Positions 32,856-42,384 of a stretch of 64,000 bases of DNA are shown here, piece after piece. Location: positions 1,798,001-1,862,000 of the forward strand of contig NZ_CP069526.1 in NCBI RefSeq assembly GCF_016889705.1, given 5' to 3'. A program made the position numbers and the translations under genes. The notes below the pieces were generated by a model that was given only the letters and a program-made list of their open reading frames with translations, did no database searches and had not been told where the DNA came from. Position 1 is the stretch's first letter. The number at the start of each line of letters is the position of its first letter. Origin of the DNA: Amycolatopsis sp. FDAARGOS 1241 (GTDB taxonomy: Bacteria; Actinomycetota; Actinomycetes; Mycobacteriales; Pseudonocardiaceae).

Positions 32856-35800
32856 TCAGCGGGTCGGGTCCTTCCCGTTCGGCTGCGAAGGCCCGGGTCC
32901 CGGTGACCACCAGCCCCACACCGTCTTCGAGCCGTGGCGCACGGTCGGCGCGATGCCGTCGGTGTAGGGCTCGACCTGCAGCAGCTGACCCCACGACTGG
33001 GTGGGCTGGCCGAGCAGGTAGCTGGGCACCTCGGGCTCGTCCGCGAGCTCCTCGAGCCAGCCGATGGGGCCACCATTGGTGCTGGAGGCCCACTGGGCTT
33101 CGTCGGCCAGCGCGCCGGCAGTGATGCGGTAGTCGGGGACCTGCGAGATGCCGTCGTGGGAGGTGACGGGGTTGGCGCAGGGGTACACGAACGATGCGGG
33201 CCAGTCGATGTACACGGATTTGCCGGCGAGCTTGTCCGTCAGCGTCGTGAACGACGGGACGCGCGGCGCGGATGCGGCGATCCAGCCGTCCTCCGTGAGG
33301 TCGTTGTCGACGATGTCCACGCGCACCGACGTGGCCTGCGGTGGCAGGTCGCGCAAGTTGATGCGGGTGTCGTTCCAGCCGCCGGTGCCCGCGCCGGGCG
33401 CGAGGGCGAACTGGCTGCGCACCACACGCACGCCCTCGGGCGTCGTGACGCCGTAGTCGAGGCTGACCGAGGCCGGACGCCGTGGCTGGCCGGCCGTCGA
33501 GATCACGATCTGGCCGTCGGCGCGGTTGTCCGACAGCGAGTACCACTGGCTGCGCAGCCGGCCCGCGCGGTTCTGCTCGTAGAAGCTGCTCCACATCGGC
33601 ACGGTGTCCGGCGTGAACCCGTGCGGCGGCTCGGCGAGCGGGTCGTTGTCGTCGACGGACCGCGTGTGGAAACCGGTCTGGACCTGACCGTTGCCCTGGT
33701 CCGCGTCGGGCAGCGGCGACTGCTCCTCCTTCTTCGCCGGCACGGTCCGCTGCTCGGCCTGCGGGTGCAACATGCTCTTGACCGCGTCGGTCTCCACCAT
33801 CACGTGGTCGGAGAGGTTGCAGCTCTTGCCGAACAGGTGCCCGAAGTTCGCCGCGCCCAGGCTGTAGCTGCCCGACTGGTTGTGGATCGCCAGCGCCATC
33901 GTGTAGAACTCACCGGCCGCGGCGAGCCCGCAGACCACCACGAGCGAGAGCGAACCCAGCCGCAGCGACCGGCTCCGGCCCTCCTGCGGCGCGGCGGGTG
34001 CGCCGGGCCGGTGCGCGCGGATGTTCTCCACGAACGCGTAGATCCCGGCGATGGCCGCGGCCACCAGCAGGATCGTCGACAGCGGGAGCCCGGCGATCGA
34101 GGGCGCCAGCCCGGTCCACGGCACGCCCAGGCGCGAGACGAACCAGTACGTGTTGGGCCCCGTCGCGGCGAGCGCGCCGACCACGAGCAGCCCGGCCAGG
34201 AACGCGGCCCGGTTGCGATTCGACCGCAGCACCGTCGAACTCGTCGCCAGCGCGGTCAGCGCGGCCATCGACGCGCCGACGGCGGCGAACGCGCCGAAGT
34301 GGTGCGTCCACTTGGTCGGGGTCAGGGCCAGCAGGAGGAAGAACAACGCGGTGGTGCCGATCAGCCGCCGGCTCGGCCCGAGCGCGGCGCCCGGGATGCG
34401 GCCGCGCCGCAGCAGCACGACGAGGCACGTGACCGTGCACAGCAGCACGAGCAGCACCGGGAACCGCCGCGGCGCCGAACCGTCGGGCAGGTTCTCGAAC
34501 AGCAGTTGGTAGCGCACGAGTTCCTGGAACCACGACAGGTTCGGGCCCACCAGCGTCCGGATGCGCGTGGCCTCCTGCACGGTCGCGAACGTCTGGTCCG
34601 CGAACACCACGATCAGCACGAGGAATCCGGACGCCGCGATCGGCGCCAGGATCGGCCACCACCCGTCGGCTGAGCGCTGGCGTACGAGCTTGAACAACGG
34701 CCGCGCGGCGACCAGGAACGGTGCCACCGCGATGAGGCCCGTCGGCGTCGCCGCGAGCGTGAACGCGGCCGCCGTGAGACCGAGGCACAGCGGCAGCAGC
34801 CGCCGCGTCACGAGCGCGCGTTCCACCGCGCAGATCGCGAGCAGCGAACCCAGCGCGGCCACGGGTTCCGGCCGCACGCCGTTGTTGTACGGCATCCACC
34901 ACACCAGGAACACCGCCGCCGCGGCCCAGCCGGCCGCGCGGCTTCCGCGCACCTGCGTGCCCAGCCTCGGCATGACCTCGCGGGAGATCAGCAGCCAGCT
35001 GATCACGCCCAGCAGGTACGACGGCAGCCGGATCCACGGCGGGACCGTGCTGACGTGCGTCATCAGCTCGTACAGGTGGTAGAACCAGCCGAACGGCGCC
35101 TCGGCGACGCCGAACCACCGGTGGTAGTTGGTCAGGAACCCCGTGGACTCGGTGACTCTGGCCATCGTGAGGATGTAGCCGTCGTCCGACGTCACGGGCC
35201 CGATGAACACCCACGCGCCGAGCGCGAGGATCACCGTCGCGTCGCGGCCGGTCAAGCGCCACCAGCCGACCGGTGCCCAGCGCGGCGCGCGGCGCGCGAA
35301 GCCGGAGTCCATGCGCCACACGGCGATCAGGCAGCCGAGGAACGCGAGCGCGCCCAGGACACCGACGCCGAGCTTCAGCGCGGTCGGCGAGGTCTGGTAG
35401 CGGGTGTCCGGAACGACGGAGACGCGCAGGCCGGAAATCGGGTCCTTCGCGGAGCTGATCGACGAGTAGATGCCGACCACGCGCGGCCGCACGTCACCGG
35501 TCGTGTGGAAGACCGGCGTGCCCGCGACGGCGAGGGTCATCTGCGTCGTGTCCGACTTGAGCGTCACGGTACAGCCGGCCTGCGGCAGCGGCTGCTGCGC
35601 GATCTGCTGGCCCTGGCTCGACGCGAGCAGCACCCCGTTGTCCACGTGCAGCAGCAGGCCGACGCCGTTGCCCGCGCGCGGCCCTGTGCGCCCGTCCGGC
35701 ACGGTACCGAGCAGCAGCGCGGGACCGTTCGTGCGTTCGTCGAGGGAACGGATGGCCGCGCACGGTACTTCGGCTTCGAGGTCCTGCGCCCAGTAACCGG

Positions 35801-35939
35801 TCAAGGGCGCGTTGACGGACCGGGTGTCGGAGCCGGTCGGCCACACGACCTCCGCGGTGTCCTGCACGACGGGCAGGAACGGATAGGCGAGGGCGCACAG
35901 AGCCGAAAGCAACCCCAGCGCTACGGCAATCGGACGCAT
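32856..35939 (-). CDS. Arabinosyltransferase, EmbA/B/C family
   Basis: A 1027-residue polytopic GT-C glycosyltransferase that transfers arabinose from decaprenyl-phosphoryl-arabinose to cell-wall arabinan. TSDDGYILTMAR near residue 250 is the Emb loop with the catalytic Asp pair, about 13 membrane helices follow, and the last 350 residues form the extracytoplasmic carbohydrate-binding region (GWNDTRINLRDLPPQATSVR). Size is typical. It points to an arabinogalactan-containing wall, as in Pseudonocardiaceae and mycobacteria. It lies 30 bp after bluB, so it may be read from the cob operon or from its own promoter within bluB. Confidence 0.9.
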   Translation of the reverse strand: MRPIAVALGLLSALCALAYPFLPVVQDTAEVVWPTGSDTRSVNAPLTGYWAQDLEAEVPCAAIRSLDERTNGPALLLGTVPDGRTGPRAGNGVGLLLHVDNGVLLASSQGQQIAQQPLPQAGCTVTLKSDTTQMTLAVAGTPVFHTTGDVRPRVVGIYSSISSAKDPISGLRVSVVPDTRYQTSPTALKLGVGVLGALAFLGCLIAVWRMDSGFARRAPRWAPVGWWRLTGRDATVILALGAWVFIGPVTSDDGYILTMARVTESTGFLTNYHRWFGVAEAPFGWFYHLYELMTHVSTVPPWIRLPSYLLGVISWLLISREVMPRLGTQVRGSRAAGWAAAAVFLVWWMPYNNGVRPEPVAALGSLLAICAVERALVTRRLLPLCLGLTAAAFTLAATPTGLIAVAPFLVAARPLFKLVRQRSADGWWPILAPIAASGFLVLIVVFADQTFATVQEATRIRTLVGPNLSWFQELVRYQLLFENLPDGSAPRRFPVLLVLLCTVTCLVVLLRRGRIPGAALGPSRRLIGTTALFFLLLALTPTKWTHHFGAFAAVGASMAALTALATSSTVLRSNRNRAAFLAGLLVVGALAATGPNTYWFVSRLGVPWTGLAPSIAGLPLSTILLVAAAIAGIYAFVENIRAHRPGAPAAPQEGRSRSLRLGSLSLVVVCGLAAAGEFYTMALAIHNQSGSYSLGAANFGHLFGKSCNLSDHVMVETDAVKSMLHPQAEQRTVPAKKEEQSPLPDADQGNGQVQTGFHTRSVDDNDPLAEPPHGFTPDTVPMWSSFYEQNRAGRLRSQWYSLSDNRADGQIVISTAGQPRRPASVSLDYGVTTPEGVRVVRSQFALAPGAGTGGWNDTRINLRDLPPQATSVRVDIVDNDLTEDGWIAASAPRVPSFTTLTDKLAGKSVYIDWPASFVYPCANPVTSHDGISQVPDYRITAGALADEAQWASSTNGGPIGWLEELADEPEVPSYLLGQPTQSWGQLLQVEPYTDGIAPTVRHGSKTVWGWWSPGPGPSQPNGKDPTR

Positions 35940-35969
35940 CCGGGAAAGTTATCCGGTCGGCCGACGGGG

Positions 35970-36614
35970 CTACGCAGGCCCCTCGCTGCGCGGCGTGAAC
36001 CGTTCGTGGTGCACGGCTTCGGCCAGCGGTGCGCGGCTGCGCCAGCCGTGCCGTTCGAGGTCGGGGACCTCGGCGAGTTGCGTGACCGGGCCGACGCACA
36101 ACCACGCGACCGGCCGGATGCCGGCGGGAATGCCGAGCAGGCCGGCGAGGAACGGTTCGCGGTAGAAGCTCACCCAGCCCACCCCGAGGCCCTCGGCCGT
36201 CGCGGCGAGCCACAGGTTCTGGATCGCGAGGCACACGGAGTACAGCCCGGCGTCGGCGATCGCGTGCCGGCCCAGCACGGCGGGCGCTCCGCGTCCGGCG
36301 TCGTAGGTGACCACGACGCCCAGCGTCGATTCCCGGATGCCCTCGATCTTGATGCGGGAGAACGTGTCGGCGCGCTCGCCGGCGAGCGTGGCGGCGAAGA
36401 CGTCCCGCTCGGCGCGAACGTGTTCGGCGAAGGCTTCGCGGGTGCCGCGGTCACGCACCAGCACGAAGTCCCACGGCTGGCTCAGGCCCACGCTCGGCGC
36501 GGCGTGCGCGGCCTCGAGCACACGCGTCAGCGCGGCGTCCTCGATCGGCTCGCCGGTGAACTCGCCACGCACGTCGCGGCGGCGGTGCAGGATCTCGTAG
36601 AACTCGTCGTTCAT
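35970..36614 (-). CDS. bluB: 5,6-dimethylbenzimidazole synthase BluB
   Basis: A 214-residue nitroreductase-fold flavoenzyme that fragments FMN to make the lower ligand of B12. The N-terminal YEILHRRRDVRGEFTGEPI and the APSVGLSQPWDFVLVRD and GWVSFYREPFLAGLLGIP blocks are characteristic of BluB rather than generic nitroreductases. Start ATG 36614 overlaps the cobK stop by 4 nt. Its presence in the B12 operon fits lower-ligand supply for CobT. Confidence 0.9.
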   Translation of the reverse strand: MNDEFYEILHRRRDVRGEFTGEPIEDAALTRVLEAAHAAPSVGLSQPWDFVLVRDRGTREAFAEHVRAERDVFAATLAGERADTFSRIKIEGIRESTLGVVVTYDAGRGAPAVLGRHAIADAGLYSVCLAIQNLWLAATAEGLGVGWVSFYREPFLAGLLGIPAGIRPVAWLCVGPVTQLAEVPDLERHGWRSRAPLAEAVHHERFTPRSEGPA

Positions 36615-37339
36615 CGGTGCAGCACCCATTCCACGGCTCCCGCGACGTCGGCCGCTTCCGCGGTGACCGGCCGTGTGGGGCGCCGGACGACGACCACGGG
36701 CAGGCCCAGTTCGCGGGCGGCGGTGAGCTTCGCGGCGGTCATCGTGCCGCCGCTGTCCTTGGTGACGAGCACGTCGATGGCGTGCTCGGCCAGCAGCGCG
36801 CGCTCTCCGTCCACTTCGTACGGTCCGCGGCTGAGCAGCACCTCGTGGCGCGCCGGCAGTGGCGGCTCGGGCGGATCGACGCAGCGGATGAGGAACCACA
36901 GCGCGTCCAGCCCGGCGAAGGCGCCGAGCCCCTGACGGCCGCTGGTGAGCAAGACGCGTTCACCCAGGCCGGGCAGCAGCTCTGCGGCTTCGGTGAGGTC
37001 GGCGGCCCAGTGCCAGCGGTCGCCGTCCCCGGCCTGCCAGCCCGGCCGGGCCAGCCGCAGCAGCGGGACCCCGGCCTTTTCGGCGGCGGCGAACGCGTTG
37101 GTGCCGATGCGTTCCGCGAACGGGTGCGTCGCGTCGACCACCGCGCGCACGTCGTGCTCGCGCAGCCACGCGGTGAGGCCCTCGATGCCGCCGAAACCGC
37201 CAACGCGCACCTCACCGACGGGCAGCCGCGGCCGTGCGACCCGTCCCGCCAGCGACGAAACGACGGCAACGCCGCGGCCGTGCAGTTCGGCCGCGAGCGT
37301 CCGCGCCTCGGCGGTGCCGCCGAGGACCAGCACGGTCAT
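36611..37339 (-). CDS. cobK: Precorrin-6A reductase CobK
   Basis: A 242-residue NADPH-dependent reductase that reduces precorrin-6A to dihydro-precorrin-6. VLVLGGTAEARTLAAELHG is the N-terminal nucleotide-binding loop and VVDATHPFAERIGTNAF is a family signature; LVTKDSGGTMTAAKLTA lies near the C-terminus. Both ends overlap neighbours by 4 nt (the oxidoreductase upstream, bluB downstream). Length is normal. Confidence 0.92.
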   Translation of the reverse strand: MTVLVLGGTAEARTLAAELHGRGVAVVSSLAGRVARPRLPVGEVRVGGFGGIEGLTAWLREHDVRAVVDATHPFAERIGTNAFAAAEKAGVPLLRLARPGWQAGDGDRWHWAADLTEAAELLPGLGERVLLTSGRQGLGAFAGLDALWFLIRCVDPPEPPLPARHEVLLSRGPYEVDGERALLAEHAIDVLVTKDSGGTMTAAKLTAARELGLPVVVVRRPTRPVTAEAADVAGAVEWVLHR

Positions 37340-38346
37340 CCGCCATAACCCACGGCCGCGCGCCAGCGGTCGAGCGTGCGCATGTTCGCGAGCGTCTCGG
37401 CCCAGGTCAGCTCCGGTGCCTGTCGTTGCGCGAGGTGCGTGGCCACGTGGTCGGCTTCGCGCGTGAACACGCTCTGCGTCGCCTCGATCTCGATCACCTC
37501 CGGCTCGCCGTTCTCCGGCGTCAGCACGATCTGCGACGCGGCGGGCTGGCGCATCTTCGGCAGCCACGCGGGTTTCGGCACCGACAGCTGCCCGGTGGTG
37601 CCGTAGACGCGGATGTGGTCGTCCTGCGTGAGCCGGAAGCCGCACGACAGCTGCGCGATGATGTCGCCGGGCAGCCGCAACAGGCCCATCGCGTACTCGT
37701 CGACGCCGCGCTCGCTCAGGCGCGCCATGCCCGTGACCGTGGTCGGCTCCACGACCTCGGTGCCGGTCGCCGCTTGCGCGACGAGCCGGGCGAGCGACGT
37801 GCAGTAGCAGCCGACGTCGAGGATCCCGCCGCCGCCGAGCGCCGGGTCGGCCAGGCGCGGGGCGTCGTTGGCGCCGGAGCTGTAGCTGAACGTGACGTCC
37901 ACGGCCCGGATCTCGCCGATCGCGCCGCACTCGATCAGTTCGACGAGCCGCCGCGTCTGCGGGTGCAGGCGGTACATGAACGCCTCCATCAGGAAGACGT
38001 CGTGCCGGCGCGCCGCGTCGATCACCTTCTCCGCTTCGGGCGCGGTGACCGTGAGCGGTTTCTCGCACAGCACGTGCTTGCCCGCCTCCGCGGCCCGGAT
38101 CGCCCACTCGGCGTGCATCGGGTGCGGGGTGGCGATGTAGACGGCGTCGACGTCCGGGTCGGCCAGGAGATCGGCGTAGGAGCCGTACGCCTTGGGGATG
38201 TCGAAGCGGGTGGCGAACTCGCGCGCCCGGTCGGCCGAGCGAGCGGCAACGGCCTCCAGCACGCCGTGCTTGCTGCGTTCGACGCCGGCCGCGAAGTCCG
38301 CGGCGATGCTTCCGGCGGCCACCAGGCCCCAGCGTAGTTGCGTCAC
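37336..38346 (-). CDS. Gfo/Idh/MocA-family NAD(P)-dependent oxidoreductase
   Basis: A 336-residue oxidoreductase. The N-terminal Rossmann domain has WGLVAAGSIAADFAAG, and VLCEKPLTVTAPEAEKVI holds the family EKP motif with the catalytic lysine. The C-terminal half is the usual mixed sheet (GGGGILDVGCYCTSLARL). The family acts on sugars, inositols, diols or biliverdin; nothing here names the substrate. The GTG at 38346 overlaps the cobM stop by 4 nt and its stop overlaps cobK, so it is translated inside the corrin operon, although it is not one of the known pathway enzymes. Confidence 0.85.
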   Translation of the reverse strand: MTQLRWGLVAAGSIAADFAAGVERSKHGVLEAVAARSADRAREFATRFDIPKAYGSYADLLADPDVDAVYIATPHPMHAEWAIRAAEAGKHVLCEKPLTVTAPEAEKVIDAARRHDVFLMEAFMYRLHPQTRRLVELIECGAIGEIRAVDVTFSYSSGANDAPRLADPALGGGGILDVGCYCTSLARLVAQAATGTEVVEPTTVTGMARLSERGVDEYAMGLLRLPGDIIAQLSCGFRLTQDDHIRVYGTTGQLSVPKPAWLPKMRQPAASQIVLTPENGEPEVIEIEATQSVFTREADHVATHLAQRQAPELTWAETLANMRTLDRWRAAVGYGG

Positions 38347-39104
38347 AATGACTCCGGTTGGCTCGCGCGATCTCGGGTGCTCGAATACAGGAAACTGTCG
38401 GGGAATCCTTCGGCCGCCAGCACGCGGCCCACGAAGATGGTGGCCGCGCGCTTCATCCCCGCGGTGCGCGCCTGGGCGGCGATGTCCGCGAGCGTGCCGC
38501 GCACCACCGTTTCGCCGGGCTGGCTCGCGAGCGCCACCACTGCCGCCGGGCACTCGGCGCCGTAGGCCGGGATCAGCTCTTCGGTCACGCGCTCGATGTG
38601 GTTGATCGCCAGGTGCAGCGCGAGAGTGGTGCCGCTGCGGGCGAAGTTCGCGAGGGTCTCGCCTTCGGGCAGCGCCGTCGACCGGGCCTGCGCCCGCGTG
38701 ATCACGAGGCTCTGGCCGATGCCCGGCACGGTCAGCTCGCGGCCGAGGACCGCGGCGGACGCGGCGAACGCGGGCACGCCGGGCACGACGTCGTACGGCA
38801 CACCGGCGGCATCGAGGCGGCGCACGGTTTCCGCCACCGCGCTGTAGAGCGAAGGGTCACCGGAAACCAGGCGCGCGACCTCGTGACCGGCGCGGTGGGC
38901 CGCGACGAGGCGCTCGACGATCTCGTCGAGGCTGAGGTTCGCCGTGTCGATGCGCTGCGCGTCCGGCGGGCAGTACGCGAGCAGGTCCGTGGGCGTCATG
39001 CTGCCCGGGTAGAGGCACACCGCGCAGCGGGCGAGCAGGTCGCGGCCGCGGACCGTGATGAGGTCCGCCGCGCCCGGGCCGGCGCCGATGAAGTGAACGG
39101 TCAT
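38343..39104 (-). CDS. cobM: Precorrin-4 C11-methyltransferase CobM
   Basis: A 253-residue S-adenosylmethionine-dependent enzyme that methylates C11 of precorrin-4. VHFIGAGPGAADLITVRGRD, YPGSMTPTDLLAYCP and VSGDPSLYSAVAE are the methyltransferase motifs, with the CobM-specific GPGAADLITVRG start. I use ATG 39104, which overlaps the cobL stop by 4 nt, rather than a longer frame. The gene is the second in the leftward cobL-cobM-oxidoreductase-cobK-bluB chain. Confidence 0.92.
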   Translation of the reverse strand: MTVHFIGAGPGAADLITVRGRDLLARCAVCLYPGSMTPTDLLAYCPPDAQRIDTANLSLDEIVERLVAAHRAGHEVARLVSGDPSLYSAVAETVRRLDAAGVPYDVVPGVPAFAASAAVLGRELTVPGIGQSLVITRAQARSTALPEGETLANFARSGTTLALHLAINHIERVTEELIPAYGAECPAAVVALASQPGETVVRGTLADIAAQARTAGMKRAATIFVGRVLAAEGFPDSFLYSSTRDRASQPESL

Positions 39105-40342
39105 CTCGAACTCCAGGACGTGACGGTGCGCGACGGGGTCCACCCGGTGAACCCGCCGAGCGGCCGGGCGTGGTCGACGGCGATCCTCGTCAGCTCACCA
39201 CCCCGGCTCGCGTAGGCGTTCGCCAGGATCTGTTCCGCTTCCAGGGTCACGCCGTGGGCCACCACGCGCGCGCCGGTGGCGAGGCACGCGTCGAGCAGAC
39301 CGGAGGCGGTGAGGCCGCCGCCGATGAAGATCGCGTCGGGTTCCGGCAGTTCGGCGAGGACGTCGGGCGCCGGGCCCGTGACCACTCGCAGTTCGGGGAC
39401 GCCGAGCGTGGCGGCGTTGCGCGTGATGCGCTCGGCGCGCGCCGGGTCGCGTTCGATCGCGACGGCGCGGTTGAGCGGGTGCGCGCGCGACCACTCGATG
39501 CCGACGCTGCCCGAGCCCGCCCCGACGTCCCACAGCAGCTCGCCGGGCGCGGGGGCGAGGTGGGCGAGCGCCGAGGCGCGGACGTCGCGTTTGGTGAGCT
39601 GGCCGTCGTGCTCGAACGCGTCGTCGGGCAAGCCGGTCAGCGGCAGGCCGGGACCGGCGCAGACCAGGGCGAACACGGTGAGCGGGCCGGGGTCGTGGGT
39701 CCAGCCGTCGGCGATGTGCTCATCGGGGGCGCCGAGGTTCTCCAGGCTCGTCAGGGCCGACTCGCCGTAGCCGCCGGCCCGCAGGAGCTCCCGCAGGTCG
39801 GCGGCGTGCGCGCCGAGCACGAGGACCTTGCGGTTCGGCGCCAGCACGCGGGCCACCCGGCTGATCGCGCGGCCGACGACGGTCACCACCTCGGTCTCCT
39901 CGAACGACCAGCGCAGCCGCGCGCGGGCCAGCGTCACCGACGACAACGCGGGCAAGACTTCGAGGTCGTAGCCGCGGTCGCGCAGCGTCGTGCCGAGGCC
40001 CGACAGCAGCGGATCGCCGCTGGCCAGGACACAGATCCGCCGTCCGGCGTGCGCTGCGAGGACGTCGTCGAGCGCGGGCAGCAGCGGGCTCGGCCACGGT
40101 TGCGCCCGCACACCCTCCGGCAGCGACGCGAGCTGTCGCGGCGCACCCAGCACGATGTCCGCGCCGAGCACGGCGGCACGGGACCGCTCGGCCAGGCCCG
40201 TCCAGCCGTCGGCCCCGATCCCGACCACCAGGAGGCGTGCTTTGCCCTCCGGGGGCACGGTCCCGGACCCCCCGCCGGCCGCGCGCTCGGCCGCACCGGG
40301 CGAGGCGTCCCGGGCGAGGGGGTGGGGTGATTTTTCGCGCAC
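39101..40342 (-). CDS. cobL: Precorrin-6Y methyltransferase/decarboxylase CobL
   Basis: A 413-residue two-domain enzyme that methylates C5 and C15 and decarboxylates the C12 acetate side chain. The CbiE-like N-terminal half has LLVVGIGADGWTGLAERSR and VLASGDPLLSGLGTTL; the CbiT-like half has LLWDVGAGSGSVGIEWSRAH and IFIGGGLTASGLLDACL. I choose GTG 40342 because it leaves 68 bp to the divergent chelatase gene for promoters; a GTG at 40399 would leave only 11 bp. It heads the leftward operon. Confidence 0.9.
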   Translation of the reverse strand: MREKSPHPLARDASPGAAERAAGGGSGTVPPEGKARLLVVGIGADGWTGLAERSRAAVLGADIVLGAPRQLASLPEGVRAQPWPSPLLPALDDVLAAHAGRRICVLASGDPLLSGLGTTLRDRGYDLEVLPALSSVTLARARLRWSFEETEVVTVVGRAISRVARVLAPNRKVLVLGAHAADLRELLRAGGYGESALTSLENLGAPDEHIADGWTHDPGPLTVFALVCAGPGLPLTGLPDDAFEHDGQLTKRDVRASALAHLAPAPGELLWDVGAGSGSVGIEWSRAHPLNRAVAIERDPARAERITRNAATLGVPELRVVTGPAPDVLAELPEPDAIFIGGGLTASGLLDACLATGARVVAHGVTLEAEQILANAYASRGGELTRIAVDHARPLGGFTGWTPSRTVTSWSSR

Positions 40343-40410
40343 GTCCGCCCACGCTAGACGACGCGTTTCCTGTGCGATGATCGGCCGGACGCCGACCACG
40401 AGGAGAGCTC

Positions 40411-42384
40411 TTGAAGCCGTACCCGTTCACCGCCGTCGTCGGGATGCCGGACCTGCGCCTGGCGCTGCTCCTGTCCTCGATCTCACCCGCGGTCGGCGGC
40501 GTGCTGGTGCGTGGTGAGAAGGGCACGGCGAAGTCGACGATGGTGCGGGCGCTCGCGGGCCTGCTGCCCGAGCTCGACGTGGTGGACAGCTGCCGCTTCG
40601 CGTGTGACCCCGCCGCGCCGGATCCGGCGTGCCCGGACGGTCCGCACGCCGCGGGCGCGCCCGCGCACCGGCGGCCGGCGCGGCTGGTGGAGCTGCCCGT
40701 CGGGGCGGCCGAGGACCGGGTCGTCGGGTCGCTGAACCTGGAGAAGGCGCTGGCCGAGGGCGTCACGGACTACCAGCCGGGCCTGCTCGCCGCCGCGAAC
40801 CGCGGGCTGCTCTACGTCGACGAGGTCAACCTGCTGCACGATCACCTCGTGGACACGCTGCTGGACGCCGCCGCGATGGGCCGCGCGACGGTGGAGCGCG
40901 AGGGCGTGTCCGTGTCGCACGCCGCGCGGTTCGTGCTGATCGGCACCATGAACCCCGAGGAAGGCGAGCTGCGGCCGCAGCTGCTGGACCGGTTCGGGCT
41001 GACCGTCGAGGTCGCCTCCAGCCGTGAACCCGAGCAGCGCGTCGAGGTCGTCCGGCGGCGGCTTGCCTACGAGGCGGATCCCGACGGGTTCGCGGCGACC
41101 TACGCGGCCGAAGACGCCCGGCTGGCCGCGGACATCGAAGCGGCGCAACGGCTTCTGCCCTCGGTGAAGCTGCCCGACGACGCGCTGCGCCAGATCGCCG
41201 AGGTGTGCGCGTCGTTCGAAGTCGACGGCATGCGGGCCGACATCGTCACGGCGCGCGCGGCCGTCGCGCACGCCGCGTGGGCCGGGCGTTCGGAAGTGAT
41301 CACCGACGACGTCCGCGTGGCCGCGCGGCTCGCGTTGCCGCACCGGCGGCGGCGCAACCCCTTCGACGCACCGGGCATTTCCGAGGACCAGCTGGAACAG
41401 GCGTTGCAGGACGCGCAGCCACCCGAGGACCCGGACCCCGAGGACGACGGTCCCGGTTCGGGTTCGCAACCGCCCGCCGCCGAAGGCGAGCAGCCGCCGG
41501 CGGGCGACCAGCCGGGCACGCCCCAGCCGCGGCCGGGCGATGGAAGCGGTTCCGGGGAGCAGCACACCGTCGGCTCCGGGGACACGTTCCGGGCGCGGGT
41601 GTTCCGCGTCAAGGGCACCGGTGAAGGCGAACGCGGCCGCCGGTCGCGGGCCCGCACCGACACCGGCCGCACGATCGGCGTACAGCCGCCGAGCGTGCGC
41701 GAAGGCCGTCCGCACCTCGTCGCGACGATGCGTGCGGCCGCACCGCACCAGCGGTCCCGCGGCCGCAGCGGACCCGGGCTGCTCGTGCGGCCGCAGGACC
41801 TGCGGTTCGCGTTGCGCGAAGGCCGCGAAGGCAACCTCGTGCTGTTCTGCGTCGACGCGTCGGGCTCCATGGGCGCGCGGGCGCGGATGCGCGAGGTGAA
41901 GACGGCGGTGCTCTCGCTCCTGCTGGACGCCTACCAACGGCGCGACAAGGTCGGGCTCGTGACTTTCCGTGGTGACTCGGCGGAGCTCGCGCTGCCGCCG
42001 ACCATCAGCGTCGAAGCCGCCGCCGCGCGGCTGGAGGGCCTGCCCACCGGCGGCCGCACGCCGCTCGCGGAAGGGCTGCTGGAAGCCGCGCGCGTGCTGC
42101 GCGTCGAGGCGATCCGCGATCCACGCCGCCGGCCGCTGCTGGTGCTCGTCACGGACGGACGCGCCACGAGCGGAGCGGATGCCGTCGCGCGATCGCACGC
42201 CGCGGCGGCCCTGCTGAGCGGCGTGACCACCGTTGTGATGGACTGCGAAAGCGGCCGGATGCGCCTGGGCCTGGCGGCGGAGCTGGCCGGACACCTCGGC
42301 GCGGACCACGTGCCGCTCGCCGAGGTCGCGGCCGAGACCCTCGCCGCCGCGGTTCGTGATCGCACCACCGGGAGGGCTGCCTGA
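40411..42384 (+). CDS. Mg/Co-chelatase ChlI-ChlD-type AAA+ and vWA subunit
   Basis: A 657-residue protein. Residues 1 to about 320 are an AAA+ ATPase (VRGEKGTAKSTMVRALAG Walker A, LLYVDEVNLLHDHLVDTL Walker B, ARFVLIGTMNPEEGELRPQL sensor). A Pro/Asp/Gly-rich linker spans about residues 330-400. The C-terminal vWA domain has a MIDAS motif, VDASGSMGARARM. Such fused subunits partner a large chelatase; with CobN in the same cluster and no CobS/CobT-type chelatase genes, it probably energises cobalt insertion. TTG 40411 follows GAGGAG at 40400-40405. It overlaps cobO. Confidence 0.85.
   Translation: MKPYPFTAVVGMPDLRLALLLSSISPAVGGVLVRGEKGTAKSTMVRALAGLLPELDVVDSCRFACDPAAPDPACPDGPHAAGAPAHRRPARLVELPVGAAEDRVVGSLNLEKALAEGVTDYQPGLLAAANRGLLYVDEVNLLHDHLVDTLLDAAAMGRATVEREGVSVSHAARFVLIGTMNPEEGELRPQLLDRFGLTVEVASSREPEQRVEVVRRRLAYEADPDGFAATYAAEDARLAADIEAAQRLLPSVKLPDDALRQIAEVCASFEVDGMRADIVTARAAVAHAAWAGRSEVITDDVRVAARLALPHRRRRNPFDAPGISEDQLEQALQDAQPPEDPDPEDDGPGSGSQPPAAEGEQPPAGDQPGTPQPRPGDGSGSGEQHTVGSGDTFRARVFRVKGTGEGERGRRSRARTDTGRTIGVQPPSVREGRPHLVATMRAAAPHQRSRGRSGPGLLVRPQDLRFALREGREGNLVLFCVDASGSMGARARMREVKTAVLSLLLDAYQRRDKVGLVTFRGDSAELALPPTISVEAAAARLEGLPTGGRTPLAEGLLEAARVLRVEAIRDPRRRPLLVLVTDGRATSGADAVARSHAAAALLSGVTTVVMDCESGRMRLGLAAELAGHLGADHVPLAEVAAETLAAAVRDRTTGRAA

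Noticed and set aside
40343..40399. cobL start at the GTG at 40399
   Set aside because: It leaves only 11 bp to the divergent chelatase gene and adds a non-homologous N-terminus. The GTG at 40342 is better placed.
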